From: Sphingomonas sp. PAMC 26605
GTDB lineage: Bacteria; Pseudomonadota; Alphaproteobacteria; Sphingomonadales; Sphingomonadaceae
Length of the DNA: 64,000 bases
Direction: 5' to 3'
Assembly: GCF_000241485.1 (NCBI RefSeq)
Contig: NZ_JH584241.1
Location: 1,039,435 to 1,103,434, forward strand
How positions within the stretch are numbered: position 1 is the first letter of the stretch; each line of letters opens with the position of its first letter. Below the pieces are notes generated by a model, which worked only from the letters and a program-made list of their open reading frames with translations, ran no database searches and had not been told where the DNA came from. This document shows, piece after piece, positions 54,724 through 64,000 of the stretch. Position numbers and translations under genes: made by a program.

Positions 54724-55539
54724 ATGCTGCAAATGGCTGTCTTCGTCGATGCGGGGTATCTTTATGCCCAAGGCTCTGTGCTCCTCGCTGGCAGCAAGCA
54801 GGCACGCACAAAGATACGACTTAACGTCGCAGCGTTACTCGCAGACTTGGTATCCTTGGCAAAAGCGGCAGAGCCTAACGCCCGGCTTCTGCGAATCTAC
54901 TGGTATGACGGTGTCGCTCGAGGCGGCATTCTCAGTCACGAACAAAAGGCGGTTTCCGAGTCGGAGAACGTCAAATGCAGATTTGGAACGATCAATGGCA
55001 GAGGAGAGCAAAAAGGCGTCGACTCACTAATTGTTACCGACTTAATCGAGCTTGCGCGGACGCAAGCGATCTCAGATGCTCTGATCGTTTCGGGCGATGA
55101 AGATATTCGCGTTGGCGTCCAGGTAGCCCAGACATATGGCATTCGCGTCCACCTTTTAGGCCTGCATCCCGCACGAAGTTCGCAATCACCCGATCTAATT
55201 GCGGAATCTGACACCTTGCAGGAATGGGGTCAAGACACGGTCGAGAAGTGGTTGACCATTGTACCCGATCGCACGCCGGAAAACCCGGTCGTCGCTGGGG
55301 CAGCGGATTCGATCGATGCTACGATCGACCAGTATATGAGCGACGTCGAGCCACCCGAAGCCAACGGTATTCTCCAGTACATGGACGACAATCGCAATCA
55401 GTTGCCAGCTGATTTCGACCGACCCGCGCTTGCTCGTGCTCGCACAAGCCTGGGACGCGACCTTGATCCCGAACAGCGGAAGGAATTCCGCGCAAAGTTA
55501 CGCGAGGCTGTCAGGCAGAAGGCTGCGACTGCGCCGTAG
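54724..55539 (+). CDS. NYN (LabA/DUF88) domain ribonuclease-like protein
   Basis: 271 residues. The PIN-like NYN fold has acidic residues in AVFVDAGYLY (Asp9), KGVDSLIVTDLIELA (about 97) and IVSGDEDI (about 126), the expected metal site. The C-terminal ~100 residues (after VEKWLTI) are unassigned. Codon use is visibly more A/T-rich than neighbours (for example AAT, CTT, ATA), suggesting transfer. LabA-type NYN proteins can cleave RNA; some act in defence. No partner gene is adjacent. Confidence 0.82.
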   Translation: MLQMAVFVDAGYLYAQGSVLLAGSKQARTKIRLNVAALLADLVSLAKAAEPNARLLRIYWYDGVARGGILSHEQKAVSESENVKCRFGTINGRGEQKGVDSLIVTDLIELARTQAISDALIVSGDEDIRVGVQVAQTYGIRVHLLGLHPARSSQSPDLIAESDTLQEWGQDTVEKWLTIVPDRTPENPVVAGAADSIDATIDQYMSDVEPPEANGILQYMDDNRNQLPADFDRPALARARTSLGRDLDPEQRKEFRAKLREAVRQKAATAP

Positions 55540-56026
55540 GCGCGCGCACCCCGGCGCGCTTGCGCCGCTTGAGTTCGGCTTTCAGATCCTCGGGCTTGGG
55601 CGCAACCAGGAAGCCGAAGCTGACCGTCCCATCCTTGGTCTCGACCACATGATGCAACCGGTGCGCCTGGATGATCCGCTTCATATAGGCCGACTTGGGC
55701 AGATAGCGCGTCGGGATCCGGCGGTGGACGATGATGTCGTGAAAGCCGAAATAGATCGCGCCATAGGCGGCAATACCCGCGCCGATCCAGGTGAAGCCCT
55801 GCCACCAACCGAGCTGGACGCCGAACACCAGCATCGTGATCGACGGCAGTGCGAAGATCACCGCATACAGGTCGTTGAGCTCCCAATTTCCGGTGCGCGG
55901 GCGGTGGTGGCTCTCGTGCAGGAACCAGCCGAAGCCGTGCATCACCCAGCGGTGCGCAGCATAAGCGAACAGCTCCATCCCCGCGACGGTGGCAAGAAAG
56001 AGCAACAAACCCGAGATCAGCGACAT
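55511..56026 (-). CDS. crtZ: Beta-carotene hydroxylase CrtZ-type
   Basis: 171 residues of the fatty-acid-hydroxylase superfamily. Di-iron histidines are in HRWVMHGFGWFLHESHHR (25-42), HDIIVHRR and HRLHH. Three to four membrane helices. It adds 3-hydroxyl groups to carotenoid rings, giving zeaxanthin or nostoxanthin precursors in sphingomonads. No other crt gene is adjacent. Its 3' end overlaps that of the NYN gene by 29 nt (convergent). Confidence 0.93.
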   Translation of the reverse strand: MSLISGLLLFLATVAGMELFAYAAHRWVMHGFGWFLHESHHRPRTGNWELNDLYAVIFALPSITMLVFGVQLGWWQGFTWIGAGIAAYGAIYFGFHDIIVHRRIPTRYLPKSAYMKRIIQAHRLHHVVETKDGTVSFGFLVAPKPEDLKAELKRRKRAGVRAPTAQSQPSA

Positions 56027-56147
56027 GCGTGCGATATAGCGTGCCACGGCCGTGATAGCGAGTGTTCGCAACTGCGAAGGGGTGGATTCGCGCCCCCGTG
56101 TGTGCTTAAGCCCCCCGCAAACCCGACCCTTGGAAAGGCACGCGCTC

Positions 56148-57347
<1,200 letters not shown>

Positions 57348-57379
57348 CCGCCCGACGCTACGCTTTGGCGCCAAAGCAG

Positions 57380-57409
57380 GGGCCCGGACGGAAACGCCCG
57401 GGCCCTTTT
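57380..57409 (+). terminator. Rho-independent terminator after sucC
   Basis: An 8-bp stem GGGCCCGG (57380-57387) with CCGGGCCC (57398-57405), 10-nt loop, then TTTT. It lies 33 nt after the sucC stop and separates it from etfBA. Confidence 0.85.
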
Positions 57410-57549
57410 GCGTTTGGTCCTGTATTCGAGTCGCGCGCGGTGCCGCTACGGCAACCGCGGATGACATACCGGACTTGCGAAAACCGCGCAAAACCGCCAT
57501 TTGACCACCAGATGCTGCCGAGCAAGAAACTGTCCTGGAAGGAATCCCG

Positions 57550-58296
57550 ATGAGAGTGCTGGTGCCGGTCAAGCGTGTGCTTGATTACAATGTGAAGCCC
57601 CGCGTGAAGGCGGACGGAAGCGGGGTCGACCTCGCCAACGTCAAGATGAGCATGAACCCGTTCGACGAGATCGCGGTCGAAGAAGCGATCCGCTTGAAGG
57701 ACAAGGGCGTCACCGAAATCGTGGTCGTCTCGATCGGCGAGCAGAAGGCGCAGGAAACGCTGCGCACCGCGCTCGCGATGGGCGCCGACCGCGCGATACT
57801 GATCGTCTCGGAGACCAAGGTCGAGCCGCTCGGCGTCGCCAAGCTGCTCGCCAAGATCGTCGAGGAGGAAAAGCCCGACCTCGTCATCCTCGGCAAGCAG
57901 GCGATCGACGACGACAACAACCAGACCGGCCAGATGCTGGCGGGGCTGCTCGGCGTCGGTCAGGCGACCTTCGCCTCGAAGGTCGAGCTCGCCACCGACA
58001 GCGTCACCGTGACGCGCGAAGTCGATGGCGGCTCGGAGACCGAGACGCTCAAATTGCCCGCGATCATTACCGTCGACCTGCGCCTCAACGAGCCGCGCTA
58101 CGCCTCACTGCCCAACATCATGAAGGCCAAGTCGAAGCCGATGGCGCAGAAGACCGCCGCTGATTACGGCGTCGATGTCAGCCCGCGCCACACCACGCTG
58201 AAAGTGGTCGAGCCGGGCAAGCGTTCGGCCGGCGTCAAGGTCGCCGATGTCGACGAACTGGTGATGAAGCTCTCAGCCATGGGGATCAGCAAGTGA
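57550..58296 (+). CDS. etfB: Electron transfer flavoprotein subunit beta
   Basis: 248 residues. [40 protein letters not shown] and [20 protein letters not shown] are EtfB signatures. It binds AMP and forms the ETF heterodimer that takes electrons from acyl-CoA dehydrogenases. The stop overlaps the etfA GTG start. Confidence 0.97.
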   Translation: MRVLVPVKRVLDYNVKPRVKADGSGVDLANVKMSMNPFDEIAVEEAIRLKDKGVTEIVVVSIGEQKAQETLRTALAMGADRAILIVSETKVEPLGVAKLLAKIVEEEKPDLVILGKQAIDDDNNQTGQMLAGLLGVGQATFASKVELATDSVTVTREVDGGSETETLKLPAIITVDLRLNEPRYASLPNIMKAKSKPMAQKTAADYGVDVSPRHTTLKVVEPGKRSAGVKVADVDELVMKLSAMGISK

Positions 58297-59222
58297 AGAC
58301 GCTCGTCTGGGTCGAACATGATGGTACGTCCGTGAAGGACGCAACCCTCTCCACCGTCACCGCGGCTTCGAAGCTCGGTGAAGTCCACCTCCTCGTCGCC
58401 GGCCAAGGCGTCGGCGCGGTCGCCGAAGCCGCGACCAAGCTCGCCGGCGTCGGCAAGGTCCATGTCGCCGACGATGCGGCCTATGCGCATGCATTGGCCG
58501 AAAACGTCGCGCCGCTGGTCGTCAAGCTGATGGAGACGCACGACGCCTTCCTCGTGCCCGCGACGACCAACGGCAAGAACATCGCGCCGCGCGTCGCCGC
58601 CCTGCTCGACGTGATGCAGATTTCGGACATCCTGTCGGTCGAGGGTGAAGATACCTTCACGCGTCCGATCTACGCCGGCAATGCGATCGCCACCGTCCAG
58701 ACCAAGGATGCCAAGAAGGTGATCTCGGTCCGCGGCACCGCGTTCGACAAGGTCGCCACCGAAGGCGGTTCGGGCACGATCGAAGCCGTCGACACCACCG
58801 GCGATACCGGCCTCTCCACCTATGTCGGCTCGGAAATCGCCGCTTCGGAACGCCCCGAACTGACCTCGGCCAAGATCATCGTCTCGGGCGGTCGGGCGCT
58901 CGGCTCGGCCGAGAAGTTCCACGAACTGATCGACCCGCTCGCCGACAAGCTCGGCGCGGGCGTCGGCGCATCGCGCGCCGCCGTCGATGCGGGTTATGCG
59001 CCGAACGACTATCAGGTCGGTCAGACCGGCAAGATCGTCGCACCCGCCGTCTATGTCGCAGTCGGTATCTCGGGCGCGATCCAGCATCTCGCCGGGATGA
59101 AGGACTCGAAGGTCATCATCGCGATCAACAAGGACGAGGACGCGCCGATCTTCCAGGTCGCTGATCTCGGCCTGGTCGGCGATCTGTTCAAGCTCGTGCC
59201 CGAACTGACCGAAAAGCTCTGA
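58293..59222 (+). CDS. etfA: Electron transfer flavoprotein subunit alpha
   Basis: 309 residues. The C-terminal FAD domain has [33 protein letters not shown] and [15 protein letters not shown]. Start is GTG overlapping etfB (GTGA), so the pair is cotranslated. Followed by a terminator. Confidence 0.97.
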   Translation: MKTLVWVEHDGTSVKDATLSTVTAASKLGEVHLLVAGQGVGAVAEAATKLAGVGKVHVADDAAYAHALAENVAPLVVKLMETHDAFLVPATTNGKNIAPRVAALLDVMQISDILSVEGEDTFTRPIYAGNAIATVQTKDAKKVISVRGTAFDKVATEGGSGTIEAVDTTGDTGLSTYVGSEIAASERPELTSAKIIVSGGRALGSAEKFHELIDPLADKLGAGVGASRAAVDAGYAPNDYQVGQTGKIVAPAVYVAVGISGAIQHLAGMKDSKVIIAINKDEDAPIFQVADLGLVGDLFKLVPELTEKL

Positions 59223-59273
59223 GTCCCGGAACGGGCGAGCAACCAGTCGTCAGCCTCGGTTGATCAGAAAGAA

Positions 59274-59308
59274 GGGGCGGCGCGACGCGGTCGCGGCGCC
59301 CCTTTCGT
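59274..59308 (+). terminator. Rho-independent terminator after etfA
   Basis: A 13-nt arm (59274-59286) pairs with 59290-59302 with one mismatch and a tight loop, followed by a T-rich run (TTTCGTTT). Confidence 0.75.
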
Positions 59309-59323
59309 TTGCGCCTCGAAAGC

Positions 59324-61114
59324 TCAGTTCGCCAATTCGAGCCGGTTCCGCCCCGCATCCTTTGCGCGGTACAATGCCTCGTCGGCGTGGCGCAGCACGT
59401 GCTGGCGCGATCGTCCAGCGCCGATCGGTGCCAGCCCCCCGCTGAAGGTAAAGCGTACGTCCTCACCGAAACCCGTCGCAACCGACAGGTCGGCGATCTC
59501 GCGCCGCAACCGCTCGCAAATCGCCTGTGCCTCGAACAAATCGGCGTTCCAGATGATCAGGGCGAACTCCTCGCCCCCCAGCCGTGCGAGGACATCCTCG
59601 GGACGCAGCGAGCGCCGCGCGACGTCGGCGAAGGCGCAGAGCACCCGGTCGCCGGCGGCGTGGCCATGCGCATCGTTGACGCGCTTGAAGAAATCGAGAT
59701 CGAGCACCGCGCACACCCCGATGCCGCGCCCCGCCGCGACATCGGCAAGGCGCTGATCGAGCATAAGGTCGAATGCGCGGCGGTTGACGATCCCGGTCAA
59801 CGGGTCGGTCTGCGCTGCGTGCACCAGCTCGGCCTGCAGGCTCTTGTGCCGCGAGATGTCGCGAACCACGCTCACCGCGCCGACGACGGCGCCGTCCTCG
59901 TCGATGATCCCGCGGGTATGGCTCTCGCACCACAAGCGTGCGCCGTCGACCTTCACCCCGCGATATTCGACGATGAAGGTCCTGGTCGGCTCGGCCATCG
60001 CCTGGCGATGGATCTGGGCAACGCTCGCACGGTCCTCGGGAAGGATCAGCAATTGCGCCTCGCGTCCGACCAGGCTCGCCGGATCATAGCCGCCGAGCGC
60101 CGCGATCGAGGGCGACGCATAGTCGATCCGGCCATCGACCGTCAGCGTCAGGATCACGTCGGTCGAGCCGTCGGCGATCAGCCGATAGCGCGCTTCGCTG
60201 GCGCGCAGTGCCACCATCAGCCGCTTGCGCTGCGCGAGCTCGGCCGAGATCAGCAGCGTCATGACGACCGCGGTCGCCAGATAGAGTTGCAGGAACAGCG
60301 CGCGCTCGTGCGTCGTACCGGCAATCAGATGGACTGGTCCGCCGCCGCCGATCGTAAAGGCCCCGCCGATCACGGCGACGATCGCGATCGCGATCGCGCC
60401 GCCGATCCGGTCGAAGCGGAACGCGGCGATCGTCAAAGGCAGCAGCGGCAGGAACAGCAGCGGGAAGCGCGCCTGGCCGAAGACGAACCGCGAGACCGCG
60501 ATCGTCAGCAGGATCAGCGCCGCGCCTTCGAGCTTGCGCGCCCGGCGCAGCTTGGCGATGCCCGCGAACATGTCCCCGCTCCGCGCGAGCAGAGCGATCG
60601 GCGCGACCGTAATCGTCCCGAGCGCATGGCCGAGATACCAGCTCAGCCAATTGATGGTGAAGCCGGTGTGCGTCACCAGCGAGATCGTCGCGGCGCCGCC
60701 AAGCCCCGACAGCGCCGGAGCGATGATCGCCGCCGCGACGATGAACAGCATCACGCCGCGCAACGATCCGAGGTCGGCCCCCGTCCCGCTCCAGCGCTGC
60801 AGGAGCCACGCCGCGACGATTGCCTCCGCGACGATGAACAGCGTCAGCAGCGGCGCCCCCGCGAGGCCGATCCCGAACAGCGCGGTGGCGAGGATCCCGC
60901 CGACGAGCGCAGCAGCCGCTGGCAATGCCCAATAGCGCTGGGGCCGCAGGACGATTTCGGCGAGGAGCAGGGGGGTCGCAAACCACAGACACGCCGCGCC
61001 TCCGCCGAAACGCGTGAAGCGAATCGCGACGGCGGAGGCACCGAAATAGAGCAAGCCGAACAGGCATGCGCGGAGGGCCGACCGGACAGGAGCAGATACA
61101 CGCTCATTTAACAT
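59324..61114 (-). CDS. MASE1-PAS-GGDEF diguanylate cyclase
   Basis: 596 residues. About eight membrane helices of a MASE1 sensor (residues 10-290), a PAS domain (about 305-420, ARYRLIADGSTDVILTLTVD), and a GGDEF domain starting TDPLTGIVNRRAFDLML. Active site RLGGEEFALII, with an RXXD inhibitory site (RPED) five residues before GGEEF, so product feedback is likely. Inner-membrane c-di-GMP synthase. Confidence 0.94.
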   Translation of the reverse strand: MLNERVSAPVRSALRACLFGLLYFGASAVAIRFTRFGGGAACLWFATPLLLAEIVLRPQRYWALPAAAALVGGILATALFGIGLAGAPLLTLFIVAEAIVAAWLLQRWSGTGADLGSLRGVMLFIVAAAIIAPALSGLGGAATISLVTHTGFTINWLSWYLGHALGTITVAPIALLARSGDMFAGIAKLRRARKLEGAALILLTIAVSRFVFGQARFPLLFLPLLPLTIAAFRFDRIGGAIAIAIVAVIGGAFTIGGGGPVHLIAGTTHERALFLQLYLATAVVMTLLISAELAQRKRLMVALRASEARYRLIADGSTDVILTLTVDGRIDYASPSIAALGGYDPASLVGREAQLLILPEDRASVAQIHRQAMAEPTRTFIVEYRGVKVDGARLWCESHTRGIIDEDGAVVGAVSVVRDISRHKSLQAELVHAAQTDPLTGIVNRRAFDLMLDQRLADVAAGRGIGVCAVLDLDFFKRVNDAHGHAAGDRVLCAFADVARRSLRPEDVLARLGGEEFALIIWNADLFEAQAICERLRREIADLSVATGFGEDVRFTFSGGLAPIGAGRSRQHVLRHADEALYRAKDAGRNRLELAN

Positions 61115-61163
61115 AGATCAGTCCATACCCAATGTCGGGTTAACAAGACACCGGCAATCTCGC

Positions 61164-62168
61164 TCAAAATCCTTCGAGCAGGCTGGCAACGTTCGCGCCG
61201 AGCGTTTCGATCGCATAGCCCCCTTCCATTGCAACAACACACGGCCAGCCGCAGGCGGCGATATCGCGCGCGAGCCCGCTATAATCGGCGGTGGTCAACT
61301 TGAAATGCGAGATCGGGTCGCCCTCCCACGTATCCGCACCGAAGCTCAGGACAAGCAGGTCGGGCGCGAAGCGCTCGATCGCATCGAGCGCGCGGGCTTG
61401 CGCCCGTCGGAACGGATCGAGCATCGTACCGTGCGGCAGCGGCAGGTTGAGCGTGGTTCCGCGCCCCGCCCCCTCGCCGACTTCATCGGCATGCCCCCAA
61501 TAAAACGGATAGTCGCGCACCGGATCGGCATGGACGCTGGCGTAGAATACGTCGCCGCGCTCCCAGAAGATGTCCTGCGTGCCGTTGCCGTGATGATAGT
61601 CGATGTCGAGGATCGCAACGCGCCGCGCGCCCGCGTCGCGCGCCGCCTGTGCGGCGATCGCGGCGGTGTTGAGGTAGCAATAGCCACCATAATAATCCGC
61701 GCCGGCATGATGGCCGGGCGGGCGACACAGCGCGAAGGCGGCGCGGTCTCCGCCCAGCACGGCGTGCGTCGCGGCAAGCACGCTCTGCGCGCTCCAATAG
61801 GCGGCCTCCCACGTCTGCGCGGTAAGCGGGGTCGAGGCGTCGAAGCTGTAGCGCCCGATCTGCCCGTCGATCCGCTCGAGCCGCAACGGCCTGCGCCCGA
61901 CCACCGGCCAGACATAGCCGATCGCGTCGCCCGGCCGGCCCGCTGCACTCCAGCGGGCCGGCGCCTCGCGCAGGAAAGCAAGATAGTCGGCGCTGTGGAC
62001 TGCCGCGATCGCCGCCATGCCGTGATCGATCGGGACTTCGGCGCCGCCGATCGCCGCGACGATGTGCTGCGCGCGCGCCGGGGTTTCGGCATAAGCCGTG
62101 AAACCGCCGTTGTGCAGCTCGCGCGCCGGCGCGTGCGCAAGCTGGGCGGGGGAGAAGAATTTACGCAT
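61164..62168 (-). CDS. Histone deacetylase-like amidohydrolase
   Basis: 334 residues. CRPPGHHAGADYYGGYCYLN, ILDIDYHHGNGTQDIFWERG (zinc Asp/His) and LSFGADTWEGDPIS match bacterial class II HDAC/acetylpolyamine amidohydrolases. It removes acetyl groups from polyamines or proteins; substrate unknown. The ATG at 62168 has GGAGG 5 nt upstream. Overlaps nhaA by 8 nt. Confidence 0.93.
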   Translation of the reverse strand: MRKFFSPAQLAHAPARELHNGGFTAYAETPARAQHIVAAIGGAEVPIDHGMAAIAAVHSADYLAFLREAPARWSAAGRPGDAIGYVWPVVGRRPLRLERIDGQIGRYSFDASTPLTAQTWEAAYWSAQSVLAATHAVLGGDRAAFALCRPPGHHAGADYYGGYCYLNTAAIAAQAARDAGARRVAILDIDYHHGNGTQDIFWERGDVFYASVHADPVRDYPFYWGHADEVGEGAGRGTTLNLPLPHGTMLDPFRRAQARALDAIERFAPDLLVLSFGADTWEGDPISHFKLTTADYSGLARDIAACGWPCVVAMEGGYAIETLGANVASLLEGF

Positions 62169-63381
62169 GCGGCCTCCGTGCTGGGCAATAGCGCAGGACA
62201 AGATAGCCCGCGATCGCCGAAACGATCGACCCTGCCAGCACCCCGATCTTGACCTGGTCCTGCACAGACGGGCTGCCAGGAAAGCCGAGCCCGCCGATGA
62301 ACAGACTCATCGTGAAGCCGACCCCCGCGATCAGCGCCACGCCATAGAGCTGGATCCAGCGCATCCCCTTGGGCCGCCGCGCGATCCCGAGCCGCTCCGC
62401 CAGCGCGACGCCGCCCATGATTCCCGCCTGCTTGCCGAGGAACAGCCCGCCGGCGATGCCGAGCACGAGCGGATTGCCAAGCGTGGCGAGGCTCGCACCG
62501 CCAAGCGACACGCCGGCATTGGCGAGCGCGAACAGCGGCACGATACCGAACGCGACCCACGGGCTGAGCGCATGTTCGAGCCGGTGGAGCGGCGAGTGCA
62601 CGTCGTCGGGCGCGCCGGGCGAGCGCGTGATCGGGATCGTCGTCGCGGCCAGCACCCCGGCGATCGTGGCATGCACGCCCGACAGCAAGACCAGCCACCA
62701 CAGGGCTGCAAAGCCGATCAGATACGGCCACAACACCCACACCCGGCGCTGCTTCAGCGTGAACATCAGCAGCAATACGCCGAACGCGCCACCGAGCGCG
62801 ATCCAGTCGATGCCGTGGCTGTAGACGAGCGCGATAATAGCGACTGCGCCGCAATCGTCGACGATCGCGACCGTCGTCAGGAACAGTTTCAGCGCGGGTG
62901 GCACGCGGCTGCCGAGCAAGGCGAGCACGCCGATCGCGAAGGCGATGTCGGTCGCCGCCGGGATCGCCCAGCCCGGGCGCAAGTCCGCGGCGCCACCGGT
63001 GATGGCAAGATAGACCATCGCCGGCGCCGCCATCCCTGCCGCGGCGGCGATGATCGGCAAGCGCCGCCGCGCGGGGCTCGCCAATTGCCCGTCGATCAGT
63101 TCGCGCTTGATCTCGAGCCCGACGAGCAGGAAGAAGATCGCCATCAGACCGTCGTTGATCCACAGATCGACCGTCATAGCGCCGATTGCCGGCGCGAGCG
63201 TCGGACCCGTCGCGTAATGGAGCAGCGCGAAATAGGAGCCGGCGAGCGGCGAATTGGCAAGGATCAGCGCGAGCGCCGCGGCCGCCATCAAGACGATCCC
63301 GCCTGCGGCTTCTTGGCGCAGGAAAGTACGGAGCGCCGACCGCACGCGGCGGAACGGCGCAGACGGGCTGCGCTCGATCAT
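62161..63381 (-). CDS. nhaA: Na+/H+ antiporter NhaA
   Basis: 406 residues with about 12 membrane helices. LWINDGLMAIFFLLVGLEIK (helix II), TDIAFAIGVLALLG (the TDIAFA helix IV motif) and VDDCGAVAIIALVY (ion-binding Asp pair) are diagnostic. It exports Na+ at alkaline pH. Normal length (~390-450). First gene of the nhaA-HDAC pair. Confidence 0.97.
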   Translation of the reverse strand: MIERSPSAPFRRVRSALRTFLRQEAAGGIVLMAAAALALILANSPLAGSYFALLHYATGPTLAPAIGAMTVDLWINDGLMAIFFLLVGLEIKRELIDGQLASPARRRLPIIAAAAGMAAPAMVYLAITGGAADLRPGWAIPAATDIAFAIGVLALLGSRVPPALKLFLTTVAIVDDCGAVAIIALVYSHGIDWIALGGAFGVLLLMFTLKQRRVWVLWPYLIGFAALWWLVLLSGVHATIAGVLAATTIPITRSPGAPDDVHSPLHRLEHALSPWVAFGIVPLFALANAGVSLGGASLATLGNPLVLGIAGGLFLGKQAGIMGGVALAERLGIARRPKGMRWIQLYGVALIAGVGFTMSLFIGGLGFPGSPSVQDQVKIGVLAGSIVSAIAGYLVLRYCPARRPHA

Positions 63382-63455
63382 AGCCCTACCCTATCGCCGC
63401 GCGACACAAAGACCAGCATGATCGGCGCGCCGACCTCCGATGGCCGCAAGGTCGC

Positions 63456-64000
63456 CTAGCGCGCCAGCGCCTCGGCGATCAGCTTGCGCGAGTTCTCGAC
63501 CCCGTAGAGCGCGATGAAGCTCCCCATCCGCGGCCCCTGGCTCGATCCGAGCAGCGTCTCGTATTGCGCCTTGAACCAGTCGCGCAGATTTTCGAAGCCG
63601 CCGGTCTTGCCGATCTCGTAGACGATGTTCTGGATGTCCTCGGCACTCGCGCCTTCGGGCAAGGCCGCGAGTTCGGCGTCGAGCCGCGCCAGCGCCGCCG
63701 CCTCGACCGCGTCGGGCCCACGCTTGACGAGCGTCGGCGCGACGAAATCGCGGCCATAGGCCAGCGCATAGTCGATCAGCCGGTCGAGCTCGGGATAGGC
63801 TTCGGGCGTCGCCTCGGGCAGGTAATTGGCGAGATAGCCCCACACTTGCGGCTTGGTCGCCTCGCCCATCACGCTGACGAGGTTGAGCAGCAGCCCGAAG
63901 GTCACCGGCAGCGTCGCGCTCGGCACCTTGCCGTCATGGATGTGATGGACCGGATTGCCGAGCCGCTCCTTGATCTCCTGCGTCGGCCAGGCGGCGCGGA
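63456..64000 (-). CDS. lysK: Lysyl-tRNA synthetase class I (C-terminal part)
   Basis: Partial gene; the 5' part runs off the window end. The visible 181 residues are the anticodon-binding end of the archaeal-type class I LysRS: GLLLNLVSVMGEATKPQVWG, YALAYGRDFVAPTLVKRG and SSQGPRMGSFIALYGVEN. The catalytic HIGH and KMSKS motifs are outside. Most alphaproteobacteria use this class I form in place of class II LysS. Confidence 0.9.
   Translation of the reverse strand, partial: RAAWPTQEIKERLGNPVHHIHDGKVPSATLPVTFGLLLNLVSVMGEATKPQVWGYLANYLPEATPEAYPELDRLIDYALAYGRDFVAPTLVKRGPDAVEAAALARLDAELAALPEGASAEDIQNIVYEIGKTGGFENLRDWFKAQYETLLGSSQGPRMGSFIALYGVENSRKLIAEALAR

Overview
The window looks like a chromosomal segment of a sphingomonad-type alphaproteobacterium (Sphingomonas or a close relative). 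The evidence is high-GC DNA with strongly GC-ending codons, the order rpmF-plsX-fabH-ihfA-merR, a Suv3-like helicase beside an S4 protein, FdxA and CarD, a class I lysyl-tRNA synthetase, a CrtZ-type carotenoid hydroxylase, and many short palindromic repeats between genes. It is almost entirely housekeeping DNA on both strands. I saw no prophage, IS transposase, CRISPR array or rRNA operon. There is one tRNA (Gly-GCC).

Layout. 0-5.6 kb: cyclophilin, MgtE, DUF1489, two head-GIN (DUF2807) proteins, CarD, FdxA. 5.6-13.3 kb: S4 protein, Suv3-like helicase, M23 peptidase, HerA-like ATPase, a frameshifted cupin-like gene, MAPEG protein. 13.5-16.6 kb: L32, PlsX, FabH, IHF-alpha, MerR. 16.6-24.7 kb: RF3, aldose epimerase, the pheT/pheS region, L20, L35, HisN-type phosphatase. 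24.7-30.1 kb: PldA-like protein, diguanylate cyclase, small proteins, PhnA-like protein, Ung, HolA. 30.1-36.7 kb: LptE, LeuRS, DUF3576, ThiE-like, YggS, HAD. 36.7-45.5 kb: RibA, XthA, LolA, FtsK, UbiH-like, LON-domain protein, thioredoxin, tRNA-Gly. 45.5-51.4 kb: P450, GNAT pseudogene and the ribD-ribE-ribB-ribH operon. 51.4-64 kb: TonB, GltX, Prs, a candidate small RNA, NYN-domain protein, CrtZ, SucC, EtfBA, MASE1 diguanylate cyclase, HDAC-like hydrolase, NhaA and a partial LysRS.

The most striking observation concerns palindromic repeats inside aminoacyl-tRNA synthetase genes. In leuS, a composite element of about 164 nt with 11-nt terminal inverted repeats and nested hairpins sits in frame at the entrance to the editing domain and adds roughly 55 residues. 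In pheS, a perfect 13-bp palindrome of a second type breaks the frame. The gene is then two overlapping reading frames that together contain all of PheS. The palindrome itself supplies a Shine-Dalgarno sequence and abuts an ATG for the second half. This looks like a naturally split PheRS alpha subunit, unless it is a sequencing error. Further palindromes lie between pheS and pheT, just after pheT, and upstream of rpmI.

Other points: a RibB-RibA fusion that has lost the GTP cyclohydrolase zinc ligands while a separate intact RibA exists 11 kb away; a phospholipase-A-like barrel missing its catalytic histidine; two decayed genes (cupin-like with a GC-dinucleotide frameshift, GNAT with a Trp-to-stop change); and a candidate ~60-nt RNA between prs and an atypical NYN gene.
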